Source: G963717155 sp963717155 (GTDB taxonomy: Bacteria > Actinomycetota > Thermoleophilia > Gaiellales > JALYLC01). From it: DNA of 64,000 bases. Location of the stretch: positions 3,534,001 through 3,598,000 of the forward strand of contig OY970326.1 of the NCBI GenBank assembly GCA_963717155.1, in the 5' to 3' direction. The position numbers were made by a program, and so were the translations under genes. Every line of letters begins with the position of its first letter. Position 1 is the stretch's first letter. The notes below the pieces were generated by a model. It did no database searches and was not told the DNA's origin. It was given only the letters and a program-made list of their open reading frames with translations. This document shows, piece by piece, positions 52,601 to 60,324 of the stretch.

Positions 52601-52925
52601 GCGCGGGTGTCTCGCCTCACCGGTCGTCGAACGACTGCGTGCTGCCTCGCGATCCTGGAGCGAGGTGCCGTATACGACCCGCGTCGACGACGGTTACGCG
52701 ACCGGACGGATCGACCTCGTCTTCGAGGAGGCCGGCGAGCTGGTCGTGGTCGACTGGAAGTCCGACACCGTCTCGCCGAGCGGCGTCGAGGCGGCAGGCG
52801 AGACACACCGAGGTCAGGGCGAGGCGTACGTGCGCGCGCTCGAGGCGGCGACCGGGCTCACCGTCCGCGAGGTCGTCTGGGTGTTTCCGCGAGCGCCGGG
52901 CGAGTGCGTGCTGGCGGGCCGATGA
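49638..52925 (+). CDS. AddA-type UvrD helicase/nuclease, frameshifted in first half
   Basis: The gene spans about 1,095 codons. Motifs in order: Walker A EAGAGTGKTTALV (49727), ITFTEAAAAELSSRV (motif Ia), THRDD/ETIHAFCGN, LLVDEFQDTDPVQAEI (motif II, 50727), VVGDPKQSIYRFRRAD, VTMHSSKGLEFPIV (motif V, 51850), and C-terminal nuclease GRIDLVFEEAGELVVVDWKS. From 51600 on the frame is clean; before that single-base shifts occur every 100-200 bases, mostly apparent insertions of G or C. The net length is divisible by three. The protein normally partners AddB. The end of the neighbouring convergent gene overlaps its 3' end as sequenced. Confidence 0.7.
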
Positions 52926-54385
52926 GCCTGCCAGGCCGCTAGCAGCGCCAGCCGCGCACCATCGTCGCACTGGGCAGCAGTTTCGGGCGAGCGGCGGTTC
53001 GCCTTCGGTGTCCTGGCCCGCAGGACCTGCACCTGCTCGAGCGCCTCGTCTCCACCCATCCCGCCACGCACGAGGTGCGCCCCGACGACCGTCGCGGTTC
53101 GGCCGACTCCGCCGTAGCAGTGCACGTAGACGACGCGCCCGTCCGCGATCTCACGATCGATCAGGTCGAGGATCTCGACCATCGCACCGTGCGACGGGAC
53201 ATCGATGTCCCGGATACCCATTCGGTGATAGCGGAGGTCGCGGCCAAGCTGATCGGCAGCCTCGACCACGAGCTGCTCGTACGGCTCGACCGGCCCACTC
53301 GCCTGCCACTCGTCTGCCTCGGTGAGATCGACGAACGTCTCGATCCCCGCGGCCAGCATCCGACGGAGCCGCAGGCGCGCCGACGCAGCGTTCTTCGCGC
53401 CCGGGTACTCACCCGCAATCAGTGCGTCCGAGACCCAGTACGAGTCCAGGATCGGCGTGGGGCGCGGACCGGTCGCGGCACCGAAGAGCCAATCGGCCAG
53501 CTGGCCGATCTCGTCTCCCTCCGTCACCCGCGCACGCCAGTCGGGCGGGATTCCATGCTCACCGTAGAACGCTCCAGCGAGCTGCCCGTACACCGCTGCG
53601 GTGGTGTCGGCGTCGTCGCCGAGATTCACCGCGCGAAGGCATCCGTCACGGAACGAATCCGTCGTCGCGAACGCCCACAGCGCAGCCTCGAGGCAATCGC
53701 GTGCGTACCCCGTCCCGCGGATCTCGCGAGCGGCCGCAAACGAGCCCGACGCGACCTCATCGATCTCGCGGCATAGCGGATGCTCGTCCCAGTAGCCAGG
53801 CACCGGTGAGTAGCGCGCGGCGAGCAGCTCCTGCTTCGCCGCACCGCCGAGAGCCCCGACGATGAGCGCCGCGAGGTATCGGCACGCGTCGACGGCGACA
53901 GGTGCGGCGTGGGTGGTGCGTGAGCTCTCCGCCGAGAGCTCGATCGCCCGCAATGGCGCGCTCGCGTAGCGCATCGGAACCGGCGCCAACCGCATGATCG
54001 AACCGTTACCGGCAGTACCGGTCTGTGTCGATCCGCACCACGGCTCGCCGGAGTACTCGTACCGCTCGAGCGCGGCTCGCGTCGCGTCGCCGATATCGAC
54101 GAAGGAGCCGGTACTCGAGCGATATCCGTCTCGATACCAGCTCACGTACCGCGCGAGTTGATCCCACGGGTCGAAGCCGCCCGCGTCGAGCAGGCTGTCT
54201 GCGAGGCAGAGCGCCATCGACGTGTCGTCGGTCCATTGCCCCGGCGCGAGGCCGAACGGCCCTCCGCCGACCATGTCCGTCACCTCGGGGAATGTGCCCG
54301 GCGGCTTGAACTCGACGGTCGTGCCGAGGGCGTCTCCAACGGCGAGCCCGAGCAGGCATCCACGGTAGCGATCAGCGGTGAGCAT
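52814..54385 (-). CDS. ADP-ribosylglycohydrolase fused to dual-specificity phosphatase
   Basis: Residues 1-310 are an ADP-ribosylglycohydrolase: YRGCLLGLAVGDALG, the metal-binding QWTDDTSMAL, and GDDADTTAAVYGQLAGAFYG near residue 280. Residues 320-500 are a cysteine phosphatase of the dual-specificity/tyrosine type: VYVHCYGGVGRTATVVGAHL (HCx5R). The two activities would remove ADP-ribose and phosphate from targets. The ATG at 54385 overlaps the upstream gene by 14 bases. As sequenced the frame runs to 52814, overlapping addA; a one-base shift near 52970 would instead end it at 52939 with ATMVRGWRC, the more family-like ending. ARG-phosphatase fusions are associated with ARPP-1 in predicted conflict systems. 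Confidence 0.8.
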   Translation of the reverse strand: MLTADRYRGCLLGLAVGDALGTTVEFKPPGTFPEVTDMVGGGPFGLAPGQWTDDTSMALCLADSLLDAGGFDPWDQLARYVSWYRDGYRSSTGSFVDIGDATRAALERYEYSGEPWCGSTQTGTAGNGSIMRLAPVPMRYASAPLRAIELSAESSRTTHAAPVAVDACRYLAALIVGALGGAAKQELLAARYSPVPGYWDEHPLCREIDEVASGSFAAAREIRGTGYARDCLEAALWAFATTDSFRDGCLRAVNLGDDADTTAAVYGQLAGAFYGEHGIPPDWRARVTEGDEIGQLADWLFGAATGPRPTPILDSYWVSDALIAGEYPGAKNAASARLRLRRMLAAGIETFVDLTEADEWQASGPVEPYEQLVVEAADQLGRDLRYHRMGIRDIDVPSHGAMVEILDLIDREIADGRVVYVHCYGGVGRTATVVGAHLVRGGMGGDEALEQVQVLRARTPKANRRSPETAAQCDDGARLALLAAWQAHRPASTHSPGARGNTQTTSRTVSPVAASSARTYASP

Positions 54386-55442
54386 CGTGACCTGCTGGCT
54401 CACCGAACTCGGCATCCATCTGCAGCGGGTGCGTGGGCGGCAGGTGGAAGAAGTCGGTCACGACGGTGCGCACGAGGCCAACGATCGCGTCGAAGTCGCC
54501 GTCGGTCAAGGGGTCGAAGACGCGGAACAGGTTCTGGCCGTCGTGCTCGGGCGCCGCGAAGCCCAGGGCGAGGAGCGTCGCGATGTCATCCCCTGTGAAG
54601 GAATGCTCGGGCGCGAGGTACTTGTTGTGGACGACCTCGAAGAAGAGCCCACCCTCGTCAACGGCGAACTGCACGTAGTAGTTGCGCGCATCGTCGGCGC
54701 GCAGGACGACAAATCGCGCCTCGTAGTCACCGTGCTCGCGACAGTGCTCGAGCTGCTTGAGCGCCTCGACGATGGAGCCGTCGTCGGTCCCCGAGGTCGC
54801 GATGTCGTCAACGGTGTAGGGGCCCGAATCACTCGCGATGGCGAGCCACCGCGAGAATCCGAGGACTGCTGCGATCTCGCCTTTGGCCTCGGCAAGGTCC
54901 GCGTCGGCCTGCCGGATGGCATCCTCGAACCGTCCCGCTCGTCGCAGGAGATCCACGATCACGGCGTGGTCCACGTACGGGTCGGGGAAGATCTCATCAC
55001 CCTCGGCCTCGCACTCGTACAGCAGCTCGGCGGCCCGTTCACGACAGTGGCACGCGGCCTCGAGCGCACCCTCGTCGTCACAGACCCAGGCTGCCTGGAT
55101 CACGCAGCGTGCGGCCTCGGCCTCATCGCCTAGCTCCTCGGCGAGGACCGCCGCCGCGAGCATCGAGCGTGCCAACTCGGGGACACCATCCTCGACGAGC
55201 TGCGCCTGATATCGATCGCTTGTGACCACATCGTCGACCTTGGGCGATGCCTCATCGATGCGCGACGCGCAGTACCCGCACGAGGGACATCGCTGCACCC
55301 AGGCGAGCATAGAGCTTCGAGCGGGCTCGGCGGGACGGAAGTCGAGGTCAGGAGCGCCGACCGCATCGGTCACGTCTGCGCAGATGAAGAACGTCTGCGC
55401 GGAGCAGAGCGCACACGTCATGAGTTCCTGTCGGGCCGCCAT
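54372..55442 (-). CDS. Zinc-ribbon protein with YbjN/TY-Chap-like C-terminal domain
   Basis: This 356-residue protein has an N-terminal zinc ribbon (MTCALCSAQ ... CPSCGYCASR, similar to DUF2225), a central TPR-like helical region (about 95-210: LARSMLAAAVLAEELGDEAE, ECEAEGDEIFPDPYVDHAVI), and a C-terminal domain resembling the YbjN / type III chaperone-like fold: NYYVQFAVDEGGLFFEVVHN, LLALGFAAPEHDGQNLFRVF. It overlaps the ARG-phosphatase gene by 14 bases, so the two are co-expressed. Function is unknown; a chaperone or peptide-binding role for the partner is an inference. Confidence 0.55.
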   Translation of the reverse strand: MAARQELMTCALCSAQTFFICADVTDAVGAPDLDFRPAEPARSSMLAWVQRCPSCGYCASRIDEASPKVDDVVTSDRYQAQLVEDGVPELARSMLAAAVLAEELGDEAEAARCVIQAAWVCDDEGALEAACHCRERAAELLYECEAEGDEIFPDPYVDHAVIVDLLRRAGRFEDAIRQADADLAEAKGEIAAVLGFSRWLAIASDSGPYTVDDIATSGTDDGSIVEALKQLEHCREHGDYEARFVVLRADDARNYYVQFAVDEGGLFFEVVHNKYLAPEHSFTGDDIATLLALGFAAPEHDGQNLFRVFDPLTDGDFDAIVGLVRTVVTDFFHLPPTHPLQMDAEFGEPAGHDAHR

Positions 55443-55547
55443 GCAAGGAAGTCACCGAACATTGGGCCGCTTCTTACGGTCGGCCACCCCCGATAACCTC
55501 GCCCGGCGAGCGTAAGACGCGCCGACTCGAGAGAGGACTGCCGACCA

Positions 55548-56786
55548 ATGACAGGTAACGCAGATCCACGTTTTGCCGAGGCGCTCGCCTTCGCGGCCCA
55601 GGCACACGGCGAGGTCGGGCAGGCACGCAAGGGCTCCCGCTTCCCCTACGTCTCCCACCCCATCCGGGTCGCGGAGGTCCTGGCTCGCTTCGACTATGGC
55701 GACGATGTCGTCGTCGCGGGATTCCTCCACGACACGATCGAGGACACACGCACCACGGTCGAGGACATCGCGGCGAAGTTCGGGCTGCGAGTGGCGCAGC
55801 TCGTCACGTCGGCGAGCGAACCCGACAAGAGCCTCCCGTGGCGAGCACGGAAGGAACATACGATCGAACACCTGCAGCAGGAGCACGATGCCGACGCGCT
55901 CGCGCTCATCGCGGCCGACAAGCTCGACAACGTGCGCGCGACCACCGACATGGTGCGCCACCTCGGAGCCGAGACCACATGGGGCCTCTTCAACGCCCCG
56001 CAGAGCGAGCAGCACTGGTACTTCCGGAGCATCGCGAGAGTCCTGCTCGAACGCGATCCGGACAGCCGACTCTTCCGGACGCTCGACTTCGAAACGCAGA
56101 CGCTGTTCCCCGACCGCGGCCATGCGACGAGCTACTTCTCAGGGAAGCCACTCGCTACGCCGCACGACGCCCGGGCATTCCTCGCCGACCCGATCAGGCA
56201 CTGGCGCCCCGACCACTCGGCGCTCGAGCTGGCGACCGTATGGATCGAGGCCGGCACGATCCCGAAGCGCGTCGGCGACGTGCTTGCGACATCGGACATC
56301 TACGCGGACTGCCGGCTGATCGAGGGCTTCTTCGAGCGCGAGGTTCCGCTCGGGACGACCGGTCGCCCGAGCCAGACCGACCTGCTCGCGTTCGTCCAGC
56401 TGCGAGACGGCTACGGCGTGGTCGCAGTCGAGGGCAAGGCACGCGAGCCATTCGGGCCGCTCGTCGGCGACTGGAACGACGGGCCCGGCAAGCAGGCGCG
56501 CCTGGACAGCCTGTGCGAGCAACTCGGCATCGCTTCGGCGGGCGTTGGCGGTCTCCGATACCAACTCCTCCACCGCACGGTGTCGGCACTACGCGAGGCA
56601 CGTCGCTACGGCGCGAAGGAAGCGCTCATGCTGGTGCACTCGTTCGATCCCGACAACAGCTCGCTCGATGCCTACCAGGCGTTCGCCGACGCGCTCGGAG
56701 TGACGAATGCGCTGCCGAACGCGATCACGACGGCGATCACGCGCGGTGACGTGGCGCTCCGACTGGGCTGGGTCAAGGAGCGCTAG
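55548..56786 (+). CDS. HD-domain hydrolase fused to uncharacterised C-terminal domain
   Basis: This 412-residue protein has an N-terminal HD domain of the SpoT/MESH1 type (residues 10-180): SHPIRVAEVLARFDYGDDVV, VAGFLHDTIEDTRTT (HD), and ADKLDNVRAT. The C-terminal part (about 210-412) resembles the DUF6946 family, with YADCRLIEGFFEREVPLG and VVAVEGKAREPFGP; E-x-K residues of this kind can be part of a nuclease core, but I cannot show it. It is divergent from the zinc-ribbon gene and converges with the IrrE gene (14-base overlap). The HD part may hydrolyse (p)ppGpp-like or other nucleotides. Confidence 0.65.
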   Translation: MTGNADPRFAEALAFAAQAHGEVGQARKGSRFPYVSHPIRVAEVLARFDYGDDVVVAGFLHDTIEDTRTTVEDIAAKFGLRVAQLVTSASEPDKSLPWRARKEHTIEHLQQEHDADALALIAADKLDNVRATTDMVRHLGAETTWGLFNAPQSEQHWYFRSIARVLLERDPDSRLFRTLDFETQTLFPDRGHATSYFSGKPLATPHDARAFLADPIRHWRPDHSALELATVWIEAGTIPKRVGDVLATSDIYADCRLIEGFFEREVPLGTTGRPSQTDLLAFVQLRDGYGVVAVEGKAREPFGPLVGDWNDGPGKQARLDSLCEQLGIASAGVGGLRYQLLHRTVSALREARRYGAKEALMLVHSFDPDNSSLDAYQAFADALGVTNALPNAITTAITRGDVALRLGWVKER

Positions 56787-57273
56787 ACGGGCGCTGCTGG
56801 CTCAGTCCGAGGTTGAAGAGCCGCCACGCCATCGCCTCGTCGCTGACGCCGAACCGCACGGGCGCCTCGTCGTGTGCGACGTTGCGCAGAGACGACTCCG
56901 GCATCAGCAGGTTCGCCGCGAAGATGTTCGCCTCGCGCTCGAGCGCTTTCGCCTCGGGGTCGACGCCGATCTCCTCCTCGCGGCAATAGACGGGCCGCAT
57001 CTCGCCCTCGAGGCACTGGCAGATCCAGTGGCCCAGCTCGTGCGCGACGGTGAATCGCCTGCGCTGCAGCGGCTCGTCGGAGCGCACCAGGATCCGCCGT
57101 TCCGAGGGGAGCAACATGCCGGAGACGGTGAGATCGTCGCGCACCTCGACCGCGAGACCGAGCAGGTCCTCTGCGATCTGCTCGACCGGGACAGGGAGCT
57201 CGTCGCCACCGAACGCGGCGTGATACGCGTCGCGGAGGCGGTGGGCACGCGGCTCGTCGTAGGGGTCGGACAT
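56773..57273 (-). CDS. ImmA/IrrE family metallopeptidase
   Basis: This 166-residue protein has the zinc-protease motif FTVAHELGHW (H78, E79, H82) and a downstream Glu in ALEREANIFAANLLMPESSL, the IrrE/ImmA signature. The C-terminal helix-turn segment (FGVSDEAMAWRLFNLGL) is a small winged or helical domain. IrrE-type peptidases cleave a repressor or anti-sigma-like partner in response to stress. It is the last gene of a four-gene unit after an ARPP-1-like gene, an ECF sigma gene and a helical-partner gene, so the cleaved protein is probably that partner. Confidence 0.85.
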   Translation of the reverse strand: MSDPYDEPRAHRLRDAYHAAFGGDELPVPVEQIAEDLLGLAVEVRDDLTVSGMLLPSERRILVRSDEPLQRRRFTVAHELGHWICQCLEGEMRPVYCREEEIGVDPEAKALEREANIFAANLLMPESSLRNVAHDEAPVRFGVSDEAMAWRLFNLGLSQQRPSSAP

Positions 57274-57286
57274 AGCTCGACTGCGA

Positions 57287-57885
57287 TTATCGAGCAGAGC
57301 CCGAGATGAAGAGGCGGTCCACCTCGTCCTCGGTCGCGTCTGTGTCCGACGAGAGCCGGCAGGTCGACGCGGCTCTTGCCCGGGCGCGGTGCGGTACGCC
57401 GGGGCGGCCGGCGCCGGTCGCGGACGCCACACGAGAATCGCATCGCGTGTGGCGCGCAGCGTCCGCGCAAGGAGGTCGACGAGCCGACGGTCGAGCCCCG
57501 CCGGGTCGAGCAGTCCCGACTCGAGCTCGTGGTAGTAGCGCTTGACCTTGTCGCGCCGCCCGGGCGCGAGCTCGAACTCTTCCATCACGGCATCGACGAT
57601 CTGGTCGCGACGAACGCCGCGGCTCGCGCGCAGCTCGACAAGCGGCGATGCTCCACGCACCCAGGCCCGTGCGAGCAGCAACGTCTCGTCGGTCGGAGTT
57701 CCGCGCGGCGCGAACTGCAGGAAACCATCCATGAGCGCCGCGAGCTCGTCGGCGTGTGCGCCGGCGAGCTCGAGGTACGACAGAGCATCGGGGTTCTCGC
57801 CTCGTACGAAGCTCGCCGCCCACTCGTCGAACAGCTGGTTGACCTTGCCGTCAGCTGGCACCGATGGACTCCCTGAGTCGGACAT
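57287..57885 (-). CDS. Helical partner of IrrE and sigma factor, frameshifted near C-terminus
   Basis: The protein starts MSDSGSPSVPADGKVNQLFD and is helical: SYLELAGAHADELAALMDGF, LAPGRRDKVKRYYHELESGL, LLARTLRATRDAIL. The length from 57885 to 57287 is one base short of a multiple of three; near 57390 the frame shifts, and the natural ending is probably DEVDRLFISGSAR. As sequenced the unshifted frame runs on into the IrrE gene. Its GC-rich helical make-up and position between the sigma gene and IrrE suggest an anti-sigma or regulator that IrrE cleaves. A decayed copy lies at 59.9-60.3 kb. Confidence 0.5.
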
Positions 57886-58366
57886 GACCCCGGTGCAGGG
57901 CCTGATCGACGGCATTTCGCTTGAGGTCGAGCTGAGCGGCTATCTCGTCGATCTCGAGGCCGTCGCGGTATCGGAGCTCGAGCACACGGCGCGACCCCTC
58001 GGGCAGATCGGCGAAGAGATCCGCGAGCGCCTGATCGTCCTGGAGGGGCCGGTACGGGTCGGTCTCGTCGGCGAGATCCCAGTCCTCGGGGAGCGGCGCA
58101 TCAGTGCGACGGCCCTGGAAGTGATCCTTGACCGTCCATTCAACGATCTTGTGCACGACCACGCGGTAGGGGACGGTGTAGCGCTTGCCGCGGACGAGCT
58201 CCTTCAGCATGCGCTCGAAGACGTTCTGTGCCACGTCGTGGGCCGCCTCGCTCCGGACAGCGATGCGACAGCGCTGGACGACGATGTCGTAGTAGGCGGC
58301 GATGAGCGCGGCGTGATCGCCGTTCTGGAGGAGCATGGCATCTTCGGCGTCACGGGCATCGCGCAT
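57851..58366 (-). CDS. ECF-type sigma factor
   Basis: This 171-residue protein has a degenerate sigma region 2 (AALIAAYYDIVVQRCRIAVR, AHDVAQNVFERMLKELVRGK) and a clear region 4 (LADLFADLPEGSRRVLELRY, EIDEIAAQLDLKRNAVDQAL). The ATG at 58366 is chosen 16 bases after the ARPP-1-like stop; it overlaps the partner gene by 35 bases. It may direct transcription of this operon. No anti-sigma ZAS motif is seen in the neighbours. Confidence 0.75.
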   Translation of the reverse strand: MRDARDAEDAMLLQNGDHAALIAAYYDIVVQRCRIAVRSEAAHDVAQNVFERMLKELVRGKRYTVPYRVVVHKIVEWTVKDHFQGRRTDAPLPEDWDLADETDPYRPLQDDQALADLFADLPEGSRRVLELRYRDGLEIDEIAAQLDLKRNAVDQALHRGHVRLRESIGAS

Positions 58367-58382
58367 CCGGTCGCACCAGATC

Positions 58383-59273
58383 CTACGCCGCTGCCGCCCG
58401 CGGGAAGACACTCAAGGCCACGATCTCACCGTCGACGAGCAGCTCGGAGCCGACGAGCCGGTCGGACTCGAGCCGCCAACCCCACCCCAGGCCGACCTCT
58501 GGCATCGGCGTGCGGATCGCGCGCCCGATCTCGTCGAGGAGGCTCCCGACGTGGGCGTTCGGCACGTCGGCGTCGAAGGGTTCTTCGATCGCGTCGAGTG
58601 CGTAGCCGCGGAGCAGCTTCGTGTGTAGCCCCGCATACACGTCCGAGCGGCCGACGTAGTCGAGGCACACGACCCGTCCGGCCACGCAGACGATCGATCC
58701 GCACTGCCCGTCGCGGCGCGGCAGCCGATCCACGTACTCGTCGAGCGATGCGCCACGCGAGACGTACATTGCCTCGGACGCGTCGGTGGGCGAGTGCGCG
58801 TCGAGCCGCGCAGCCTTCGATGCGACCTCCATCCAGACGCGCGACTGGTCGCCGCCCTCGCGCTTTGCGCGGCGCAGCTCCGGATAGGCCGTCCGCGGCG
58901 CCGAGGAGAACTGCCGCGAGCGGTACGACCAGCGTCCTCGCTCAACGCACGACACCGGCACCGGTGTCTTCGAGACGGCCTTGATCAGGATCGTTCGATC
59001 GAGGATGCGGTTCTGCTTCGCGCCGACCAACTCCTCGCCCTCGAACAGCAAGACGTTAAGGTCGAGACGGTTCAGCACGGACAGGTTCGAGACCGAACCT
59101 GCCTCGTCGACCTCCGTAACCGCGAGACCGCGATCCATCGCCTCGTCGAGGCCGACGTAGTCGAGCCGAGGCTCGGCGACGGAGAAGAGCGGGACGAGTG
59201 CGAGACCGCCGAAGGCGATGGGGTCGCCAGGCTCGAAGGGCAGGGGCGCGGGTGGCGCGAGGTGAGTGCTCAT
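58383..59273 (-). CDS. ARPP-1-like domain protein
   Basis: This 296-residue protein matches the ARPP-1 domain (ARG and Rhodanese-Phosphatase-superfamily-associated protein): GSVSNLSVLNRLDLNVLLFE, GEELVGAKQNRILDRTILIK near residue 75, with a C-terminal part GLGWGWRLESDRLVGSELLV. ARPP-1 was defined by its neighbourhood with ADP-ribosylglycohydrolase and phosphatase/rhodanese domains in predicted biological-conflict systems. Here an ARG-phosphatase fusion gene lies 4 kb away. The gene is 16 bases upstream of the ECF sigma gene, the first of a four-gene run. Biochemical activity is unknown. Confidence 0.75.
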   Translation of the reverse strand: MSTHLAPPAPLPFEPGDPIAFGGLALVPLFSVAEPRLDYVGLDEAMDRGLAVTEVDEAGSVSNLSVLNRLDLNVLLFEGEELVGAKQNRILDRTILIKAVSKTPVPVSCVERGRWSYRSRQFSSAPRTAYPELRRAKREGGDQSRVWMEVASKAARLDAHSPTDASEAMYVSRGASLDEYVDRLPRRDGQCGSIVCVAGRVVCLDYVGRSDVYAGLHTKLLRGYALDAIEEPFDADVPNAHVGSLLDEIGRAIRTPMPEVGLGWGWRLESDRLVGSELLVDGEIVALSVFPRAAAA

Positions 59274-59569
59274 GTAGCCGCAGTCAGGATCGGCGCGCTA
59301 CGGTCTTATGCAGAGGGAGTGCTCGCACGTCCTTGGCTGTCGCGTAAGCGACATTCCGCCAGCTCTGAATTGTGCAGAGTGATCTCGCTACCACACAGCC
59401 AAGGAGCTCTCGTGAAATCGGTAGGCCCGTCAGTGCATACTCGAAGAGCCGCACGATTGAGGTTCCTTCGACCAGACACCCGGCGTCCATCTGCCCACTC
59501 GGCCTCGGCGGCGACAGCGGTGGCGCTCGAACCTCAGAATCTTGCGTCCGCGAAACCCAGGACGCATCA

Positions 59570-59746
59570 ATGAGCGATTCCCTGTTTTCGTTTGACCGTG
59601 GCCAAGACGCCCAGTCTGTGTGCGGCGCGGACGAGGCGGGGCGTGCCTGCTGGGCCGGGCCGCTGGTCGCCGCCGCTGTCCGCTTCGACTATGAGCGGTT
59701 GGACGCGGAAGCAGTCGCGCGGATGGCGGACCTGAACGGCGGTTGA
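59570..59746 (+). pseudogene. rnhB: Truncated ribonuclease HII gene
   Basis: Only the N-terminal 58 residues remain. The family signature is clear: VCGADEAGRACWAGPLVAAA, where RNase HII has GxDEAGRGxxAGPLVAAAV and the first Asp and Glu are catalytic. After DLNGG the frame stops at 59746, and an att-like word (CGCGTGTGCCATTT) appears 75 bases on. The rest of the gene (about 140 residues) is missing. RNase HII removes ribonucleotides from DNA; another copy must exist elsewhere if the organism retains it. Confidence 0.8.
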
Positions 59747-59804
59747 CCTGCGGAGCGGTTCGTCTGCGTGGTGGCCTCGCCGGGCGATTCCATGATGGCA
59801 AAAT

Positions 59805-59840
59805 CGGCTTCGTGCGAAACGCGTGTGCCATTTGGAAGAG
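59805..59840 (-). repeat. Partial attachment-site scar, repeat F
   Basis: CGAAACGCGTGTGCCATTTGG at 59816-59836 matches the right end of the repeat units at 38.1 and 44.2 kb (CACGCGTGTGCCATTTTG). The tRNA-half core is not present here. It lies 75 bases after the truncation of rnhB, at a boundary between two gene groups. Confidence 0.4.
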
Positions 59841-59944
59841 CGATGCGCCGCGCGACAGTTGTTGCTCGTCGCCGTCCGATTCTGGTTCCTCTGCTTTACA
59901 GCCTCGAGCCTCAGAATTCCGCTCCTCGCTATCGCGATGAATGC

Positions 59945-60300
59945 GACGCGTGAAAAGTCGATGTCGCGTCGGCGATCGTCGCGGCGTGTTTGCTCCCGGC
60001 CGACGCTGGAGGGGCTCGTGCTGCGCGTACTATCAGCGGCTCGAGGGCGGTCTGCTCGACCCGGGAGGCGTGTCCGACCGGGTGTGGTCAGTGCTTGAGC
60101 GGCTGCTCGGCTCCTCCGTGCGCGCGCGGGCACGCGACGGCTTCTCGGGGAGGCGCATCGGCTTCACCGAGACGCTCGCCTTCGGCGTCTCCCGAGCCCG
60201 GACGATCGGCCGCGTGCCGGCGTCGCCCCAGAGGCAGCGCATAGCGACGCGCCAGTGGACGAGGTGCGGCGCCAGGTCGAAGAGTCTTTACAGGTCGTAT
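59945..60300 (+). pseudogene. Decayed copy of IrrE helical partner
   Basis: Pieces in successive frames read VASAIVAACLLPADAGGARA, then AYYQRLEGGLLDPGGVSDRV, WSVLERLLGSSVRARARDGF, and near the end VDEVRRQVEESLQ. The second piece aligns with KRYYHELESGLLDPAGLDRR of the protein at 57287-57885. The N-terminal half is missing and at least two frameshifts occur. It lies directly upstream of a second IrrE gene, as in the intact unit. Confidence 0.5.
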
Positions 60301-60324
60301 CGCCGACCACTAGTGTCCGTGGCC

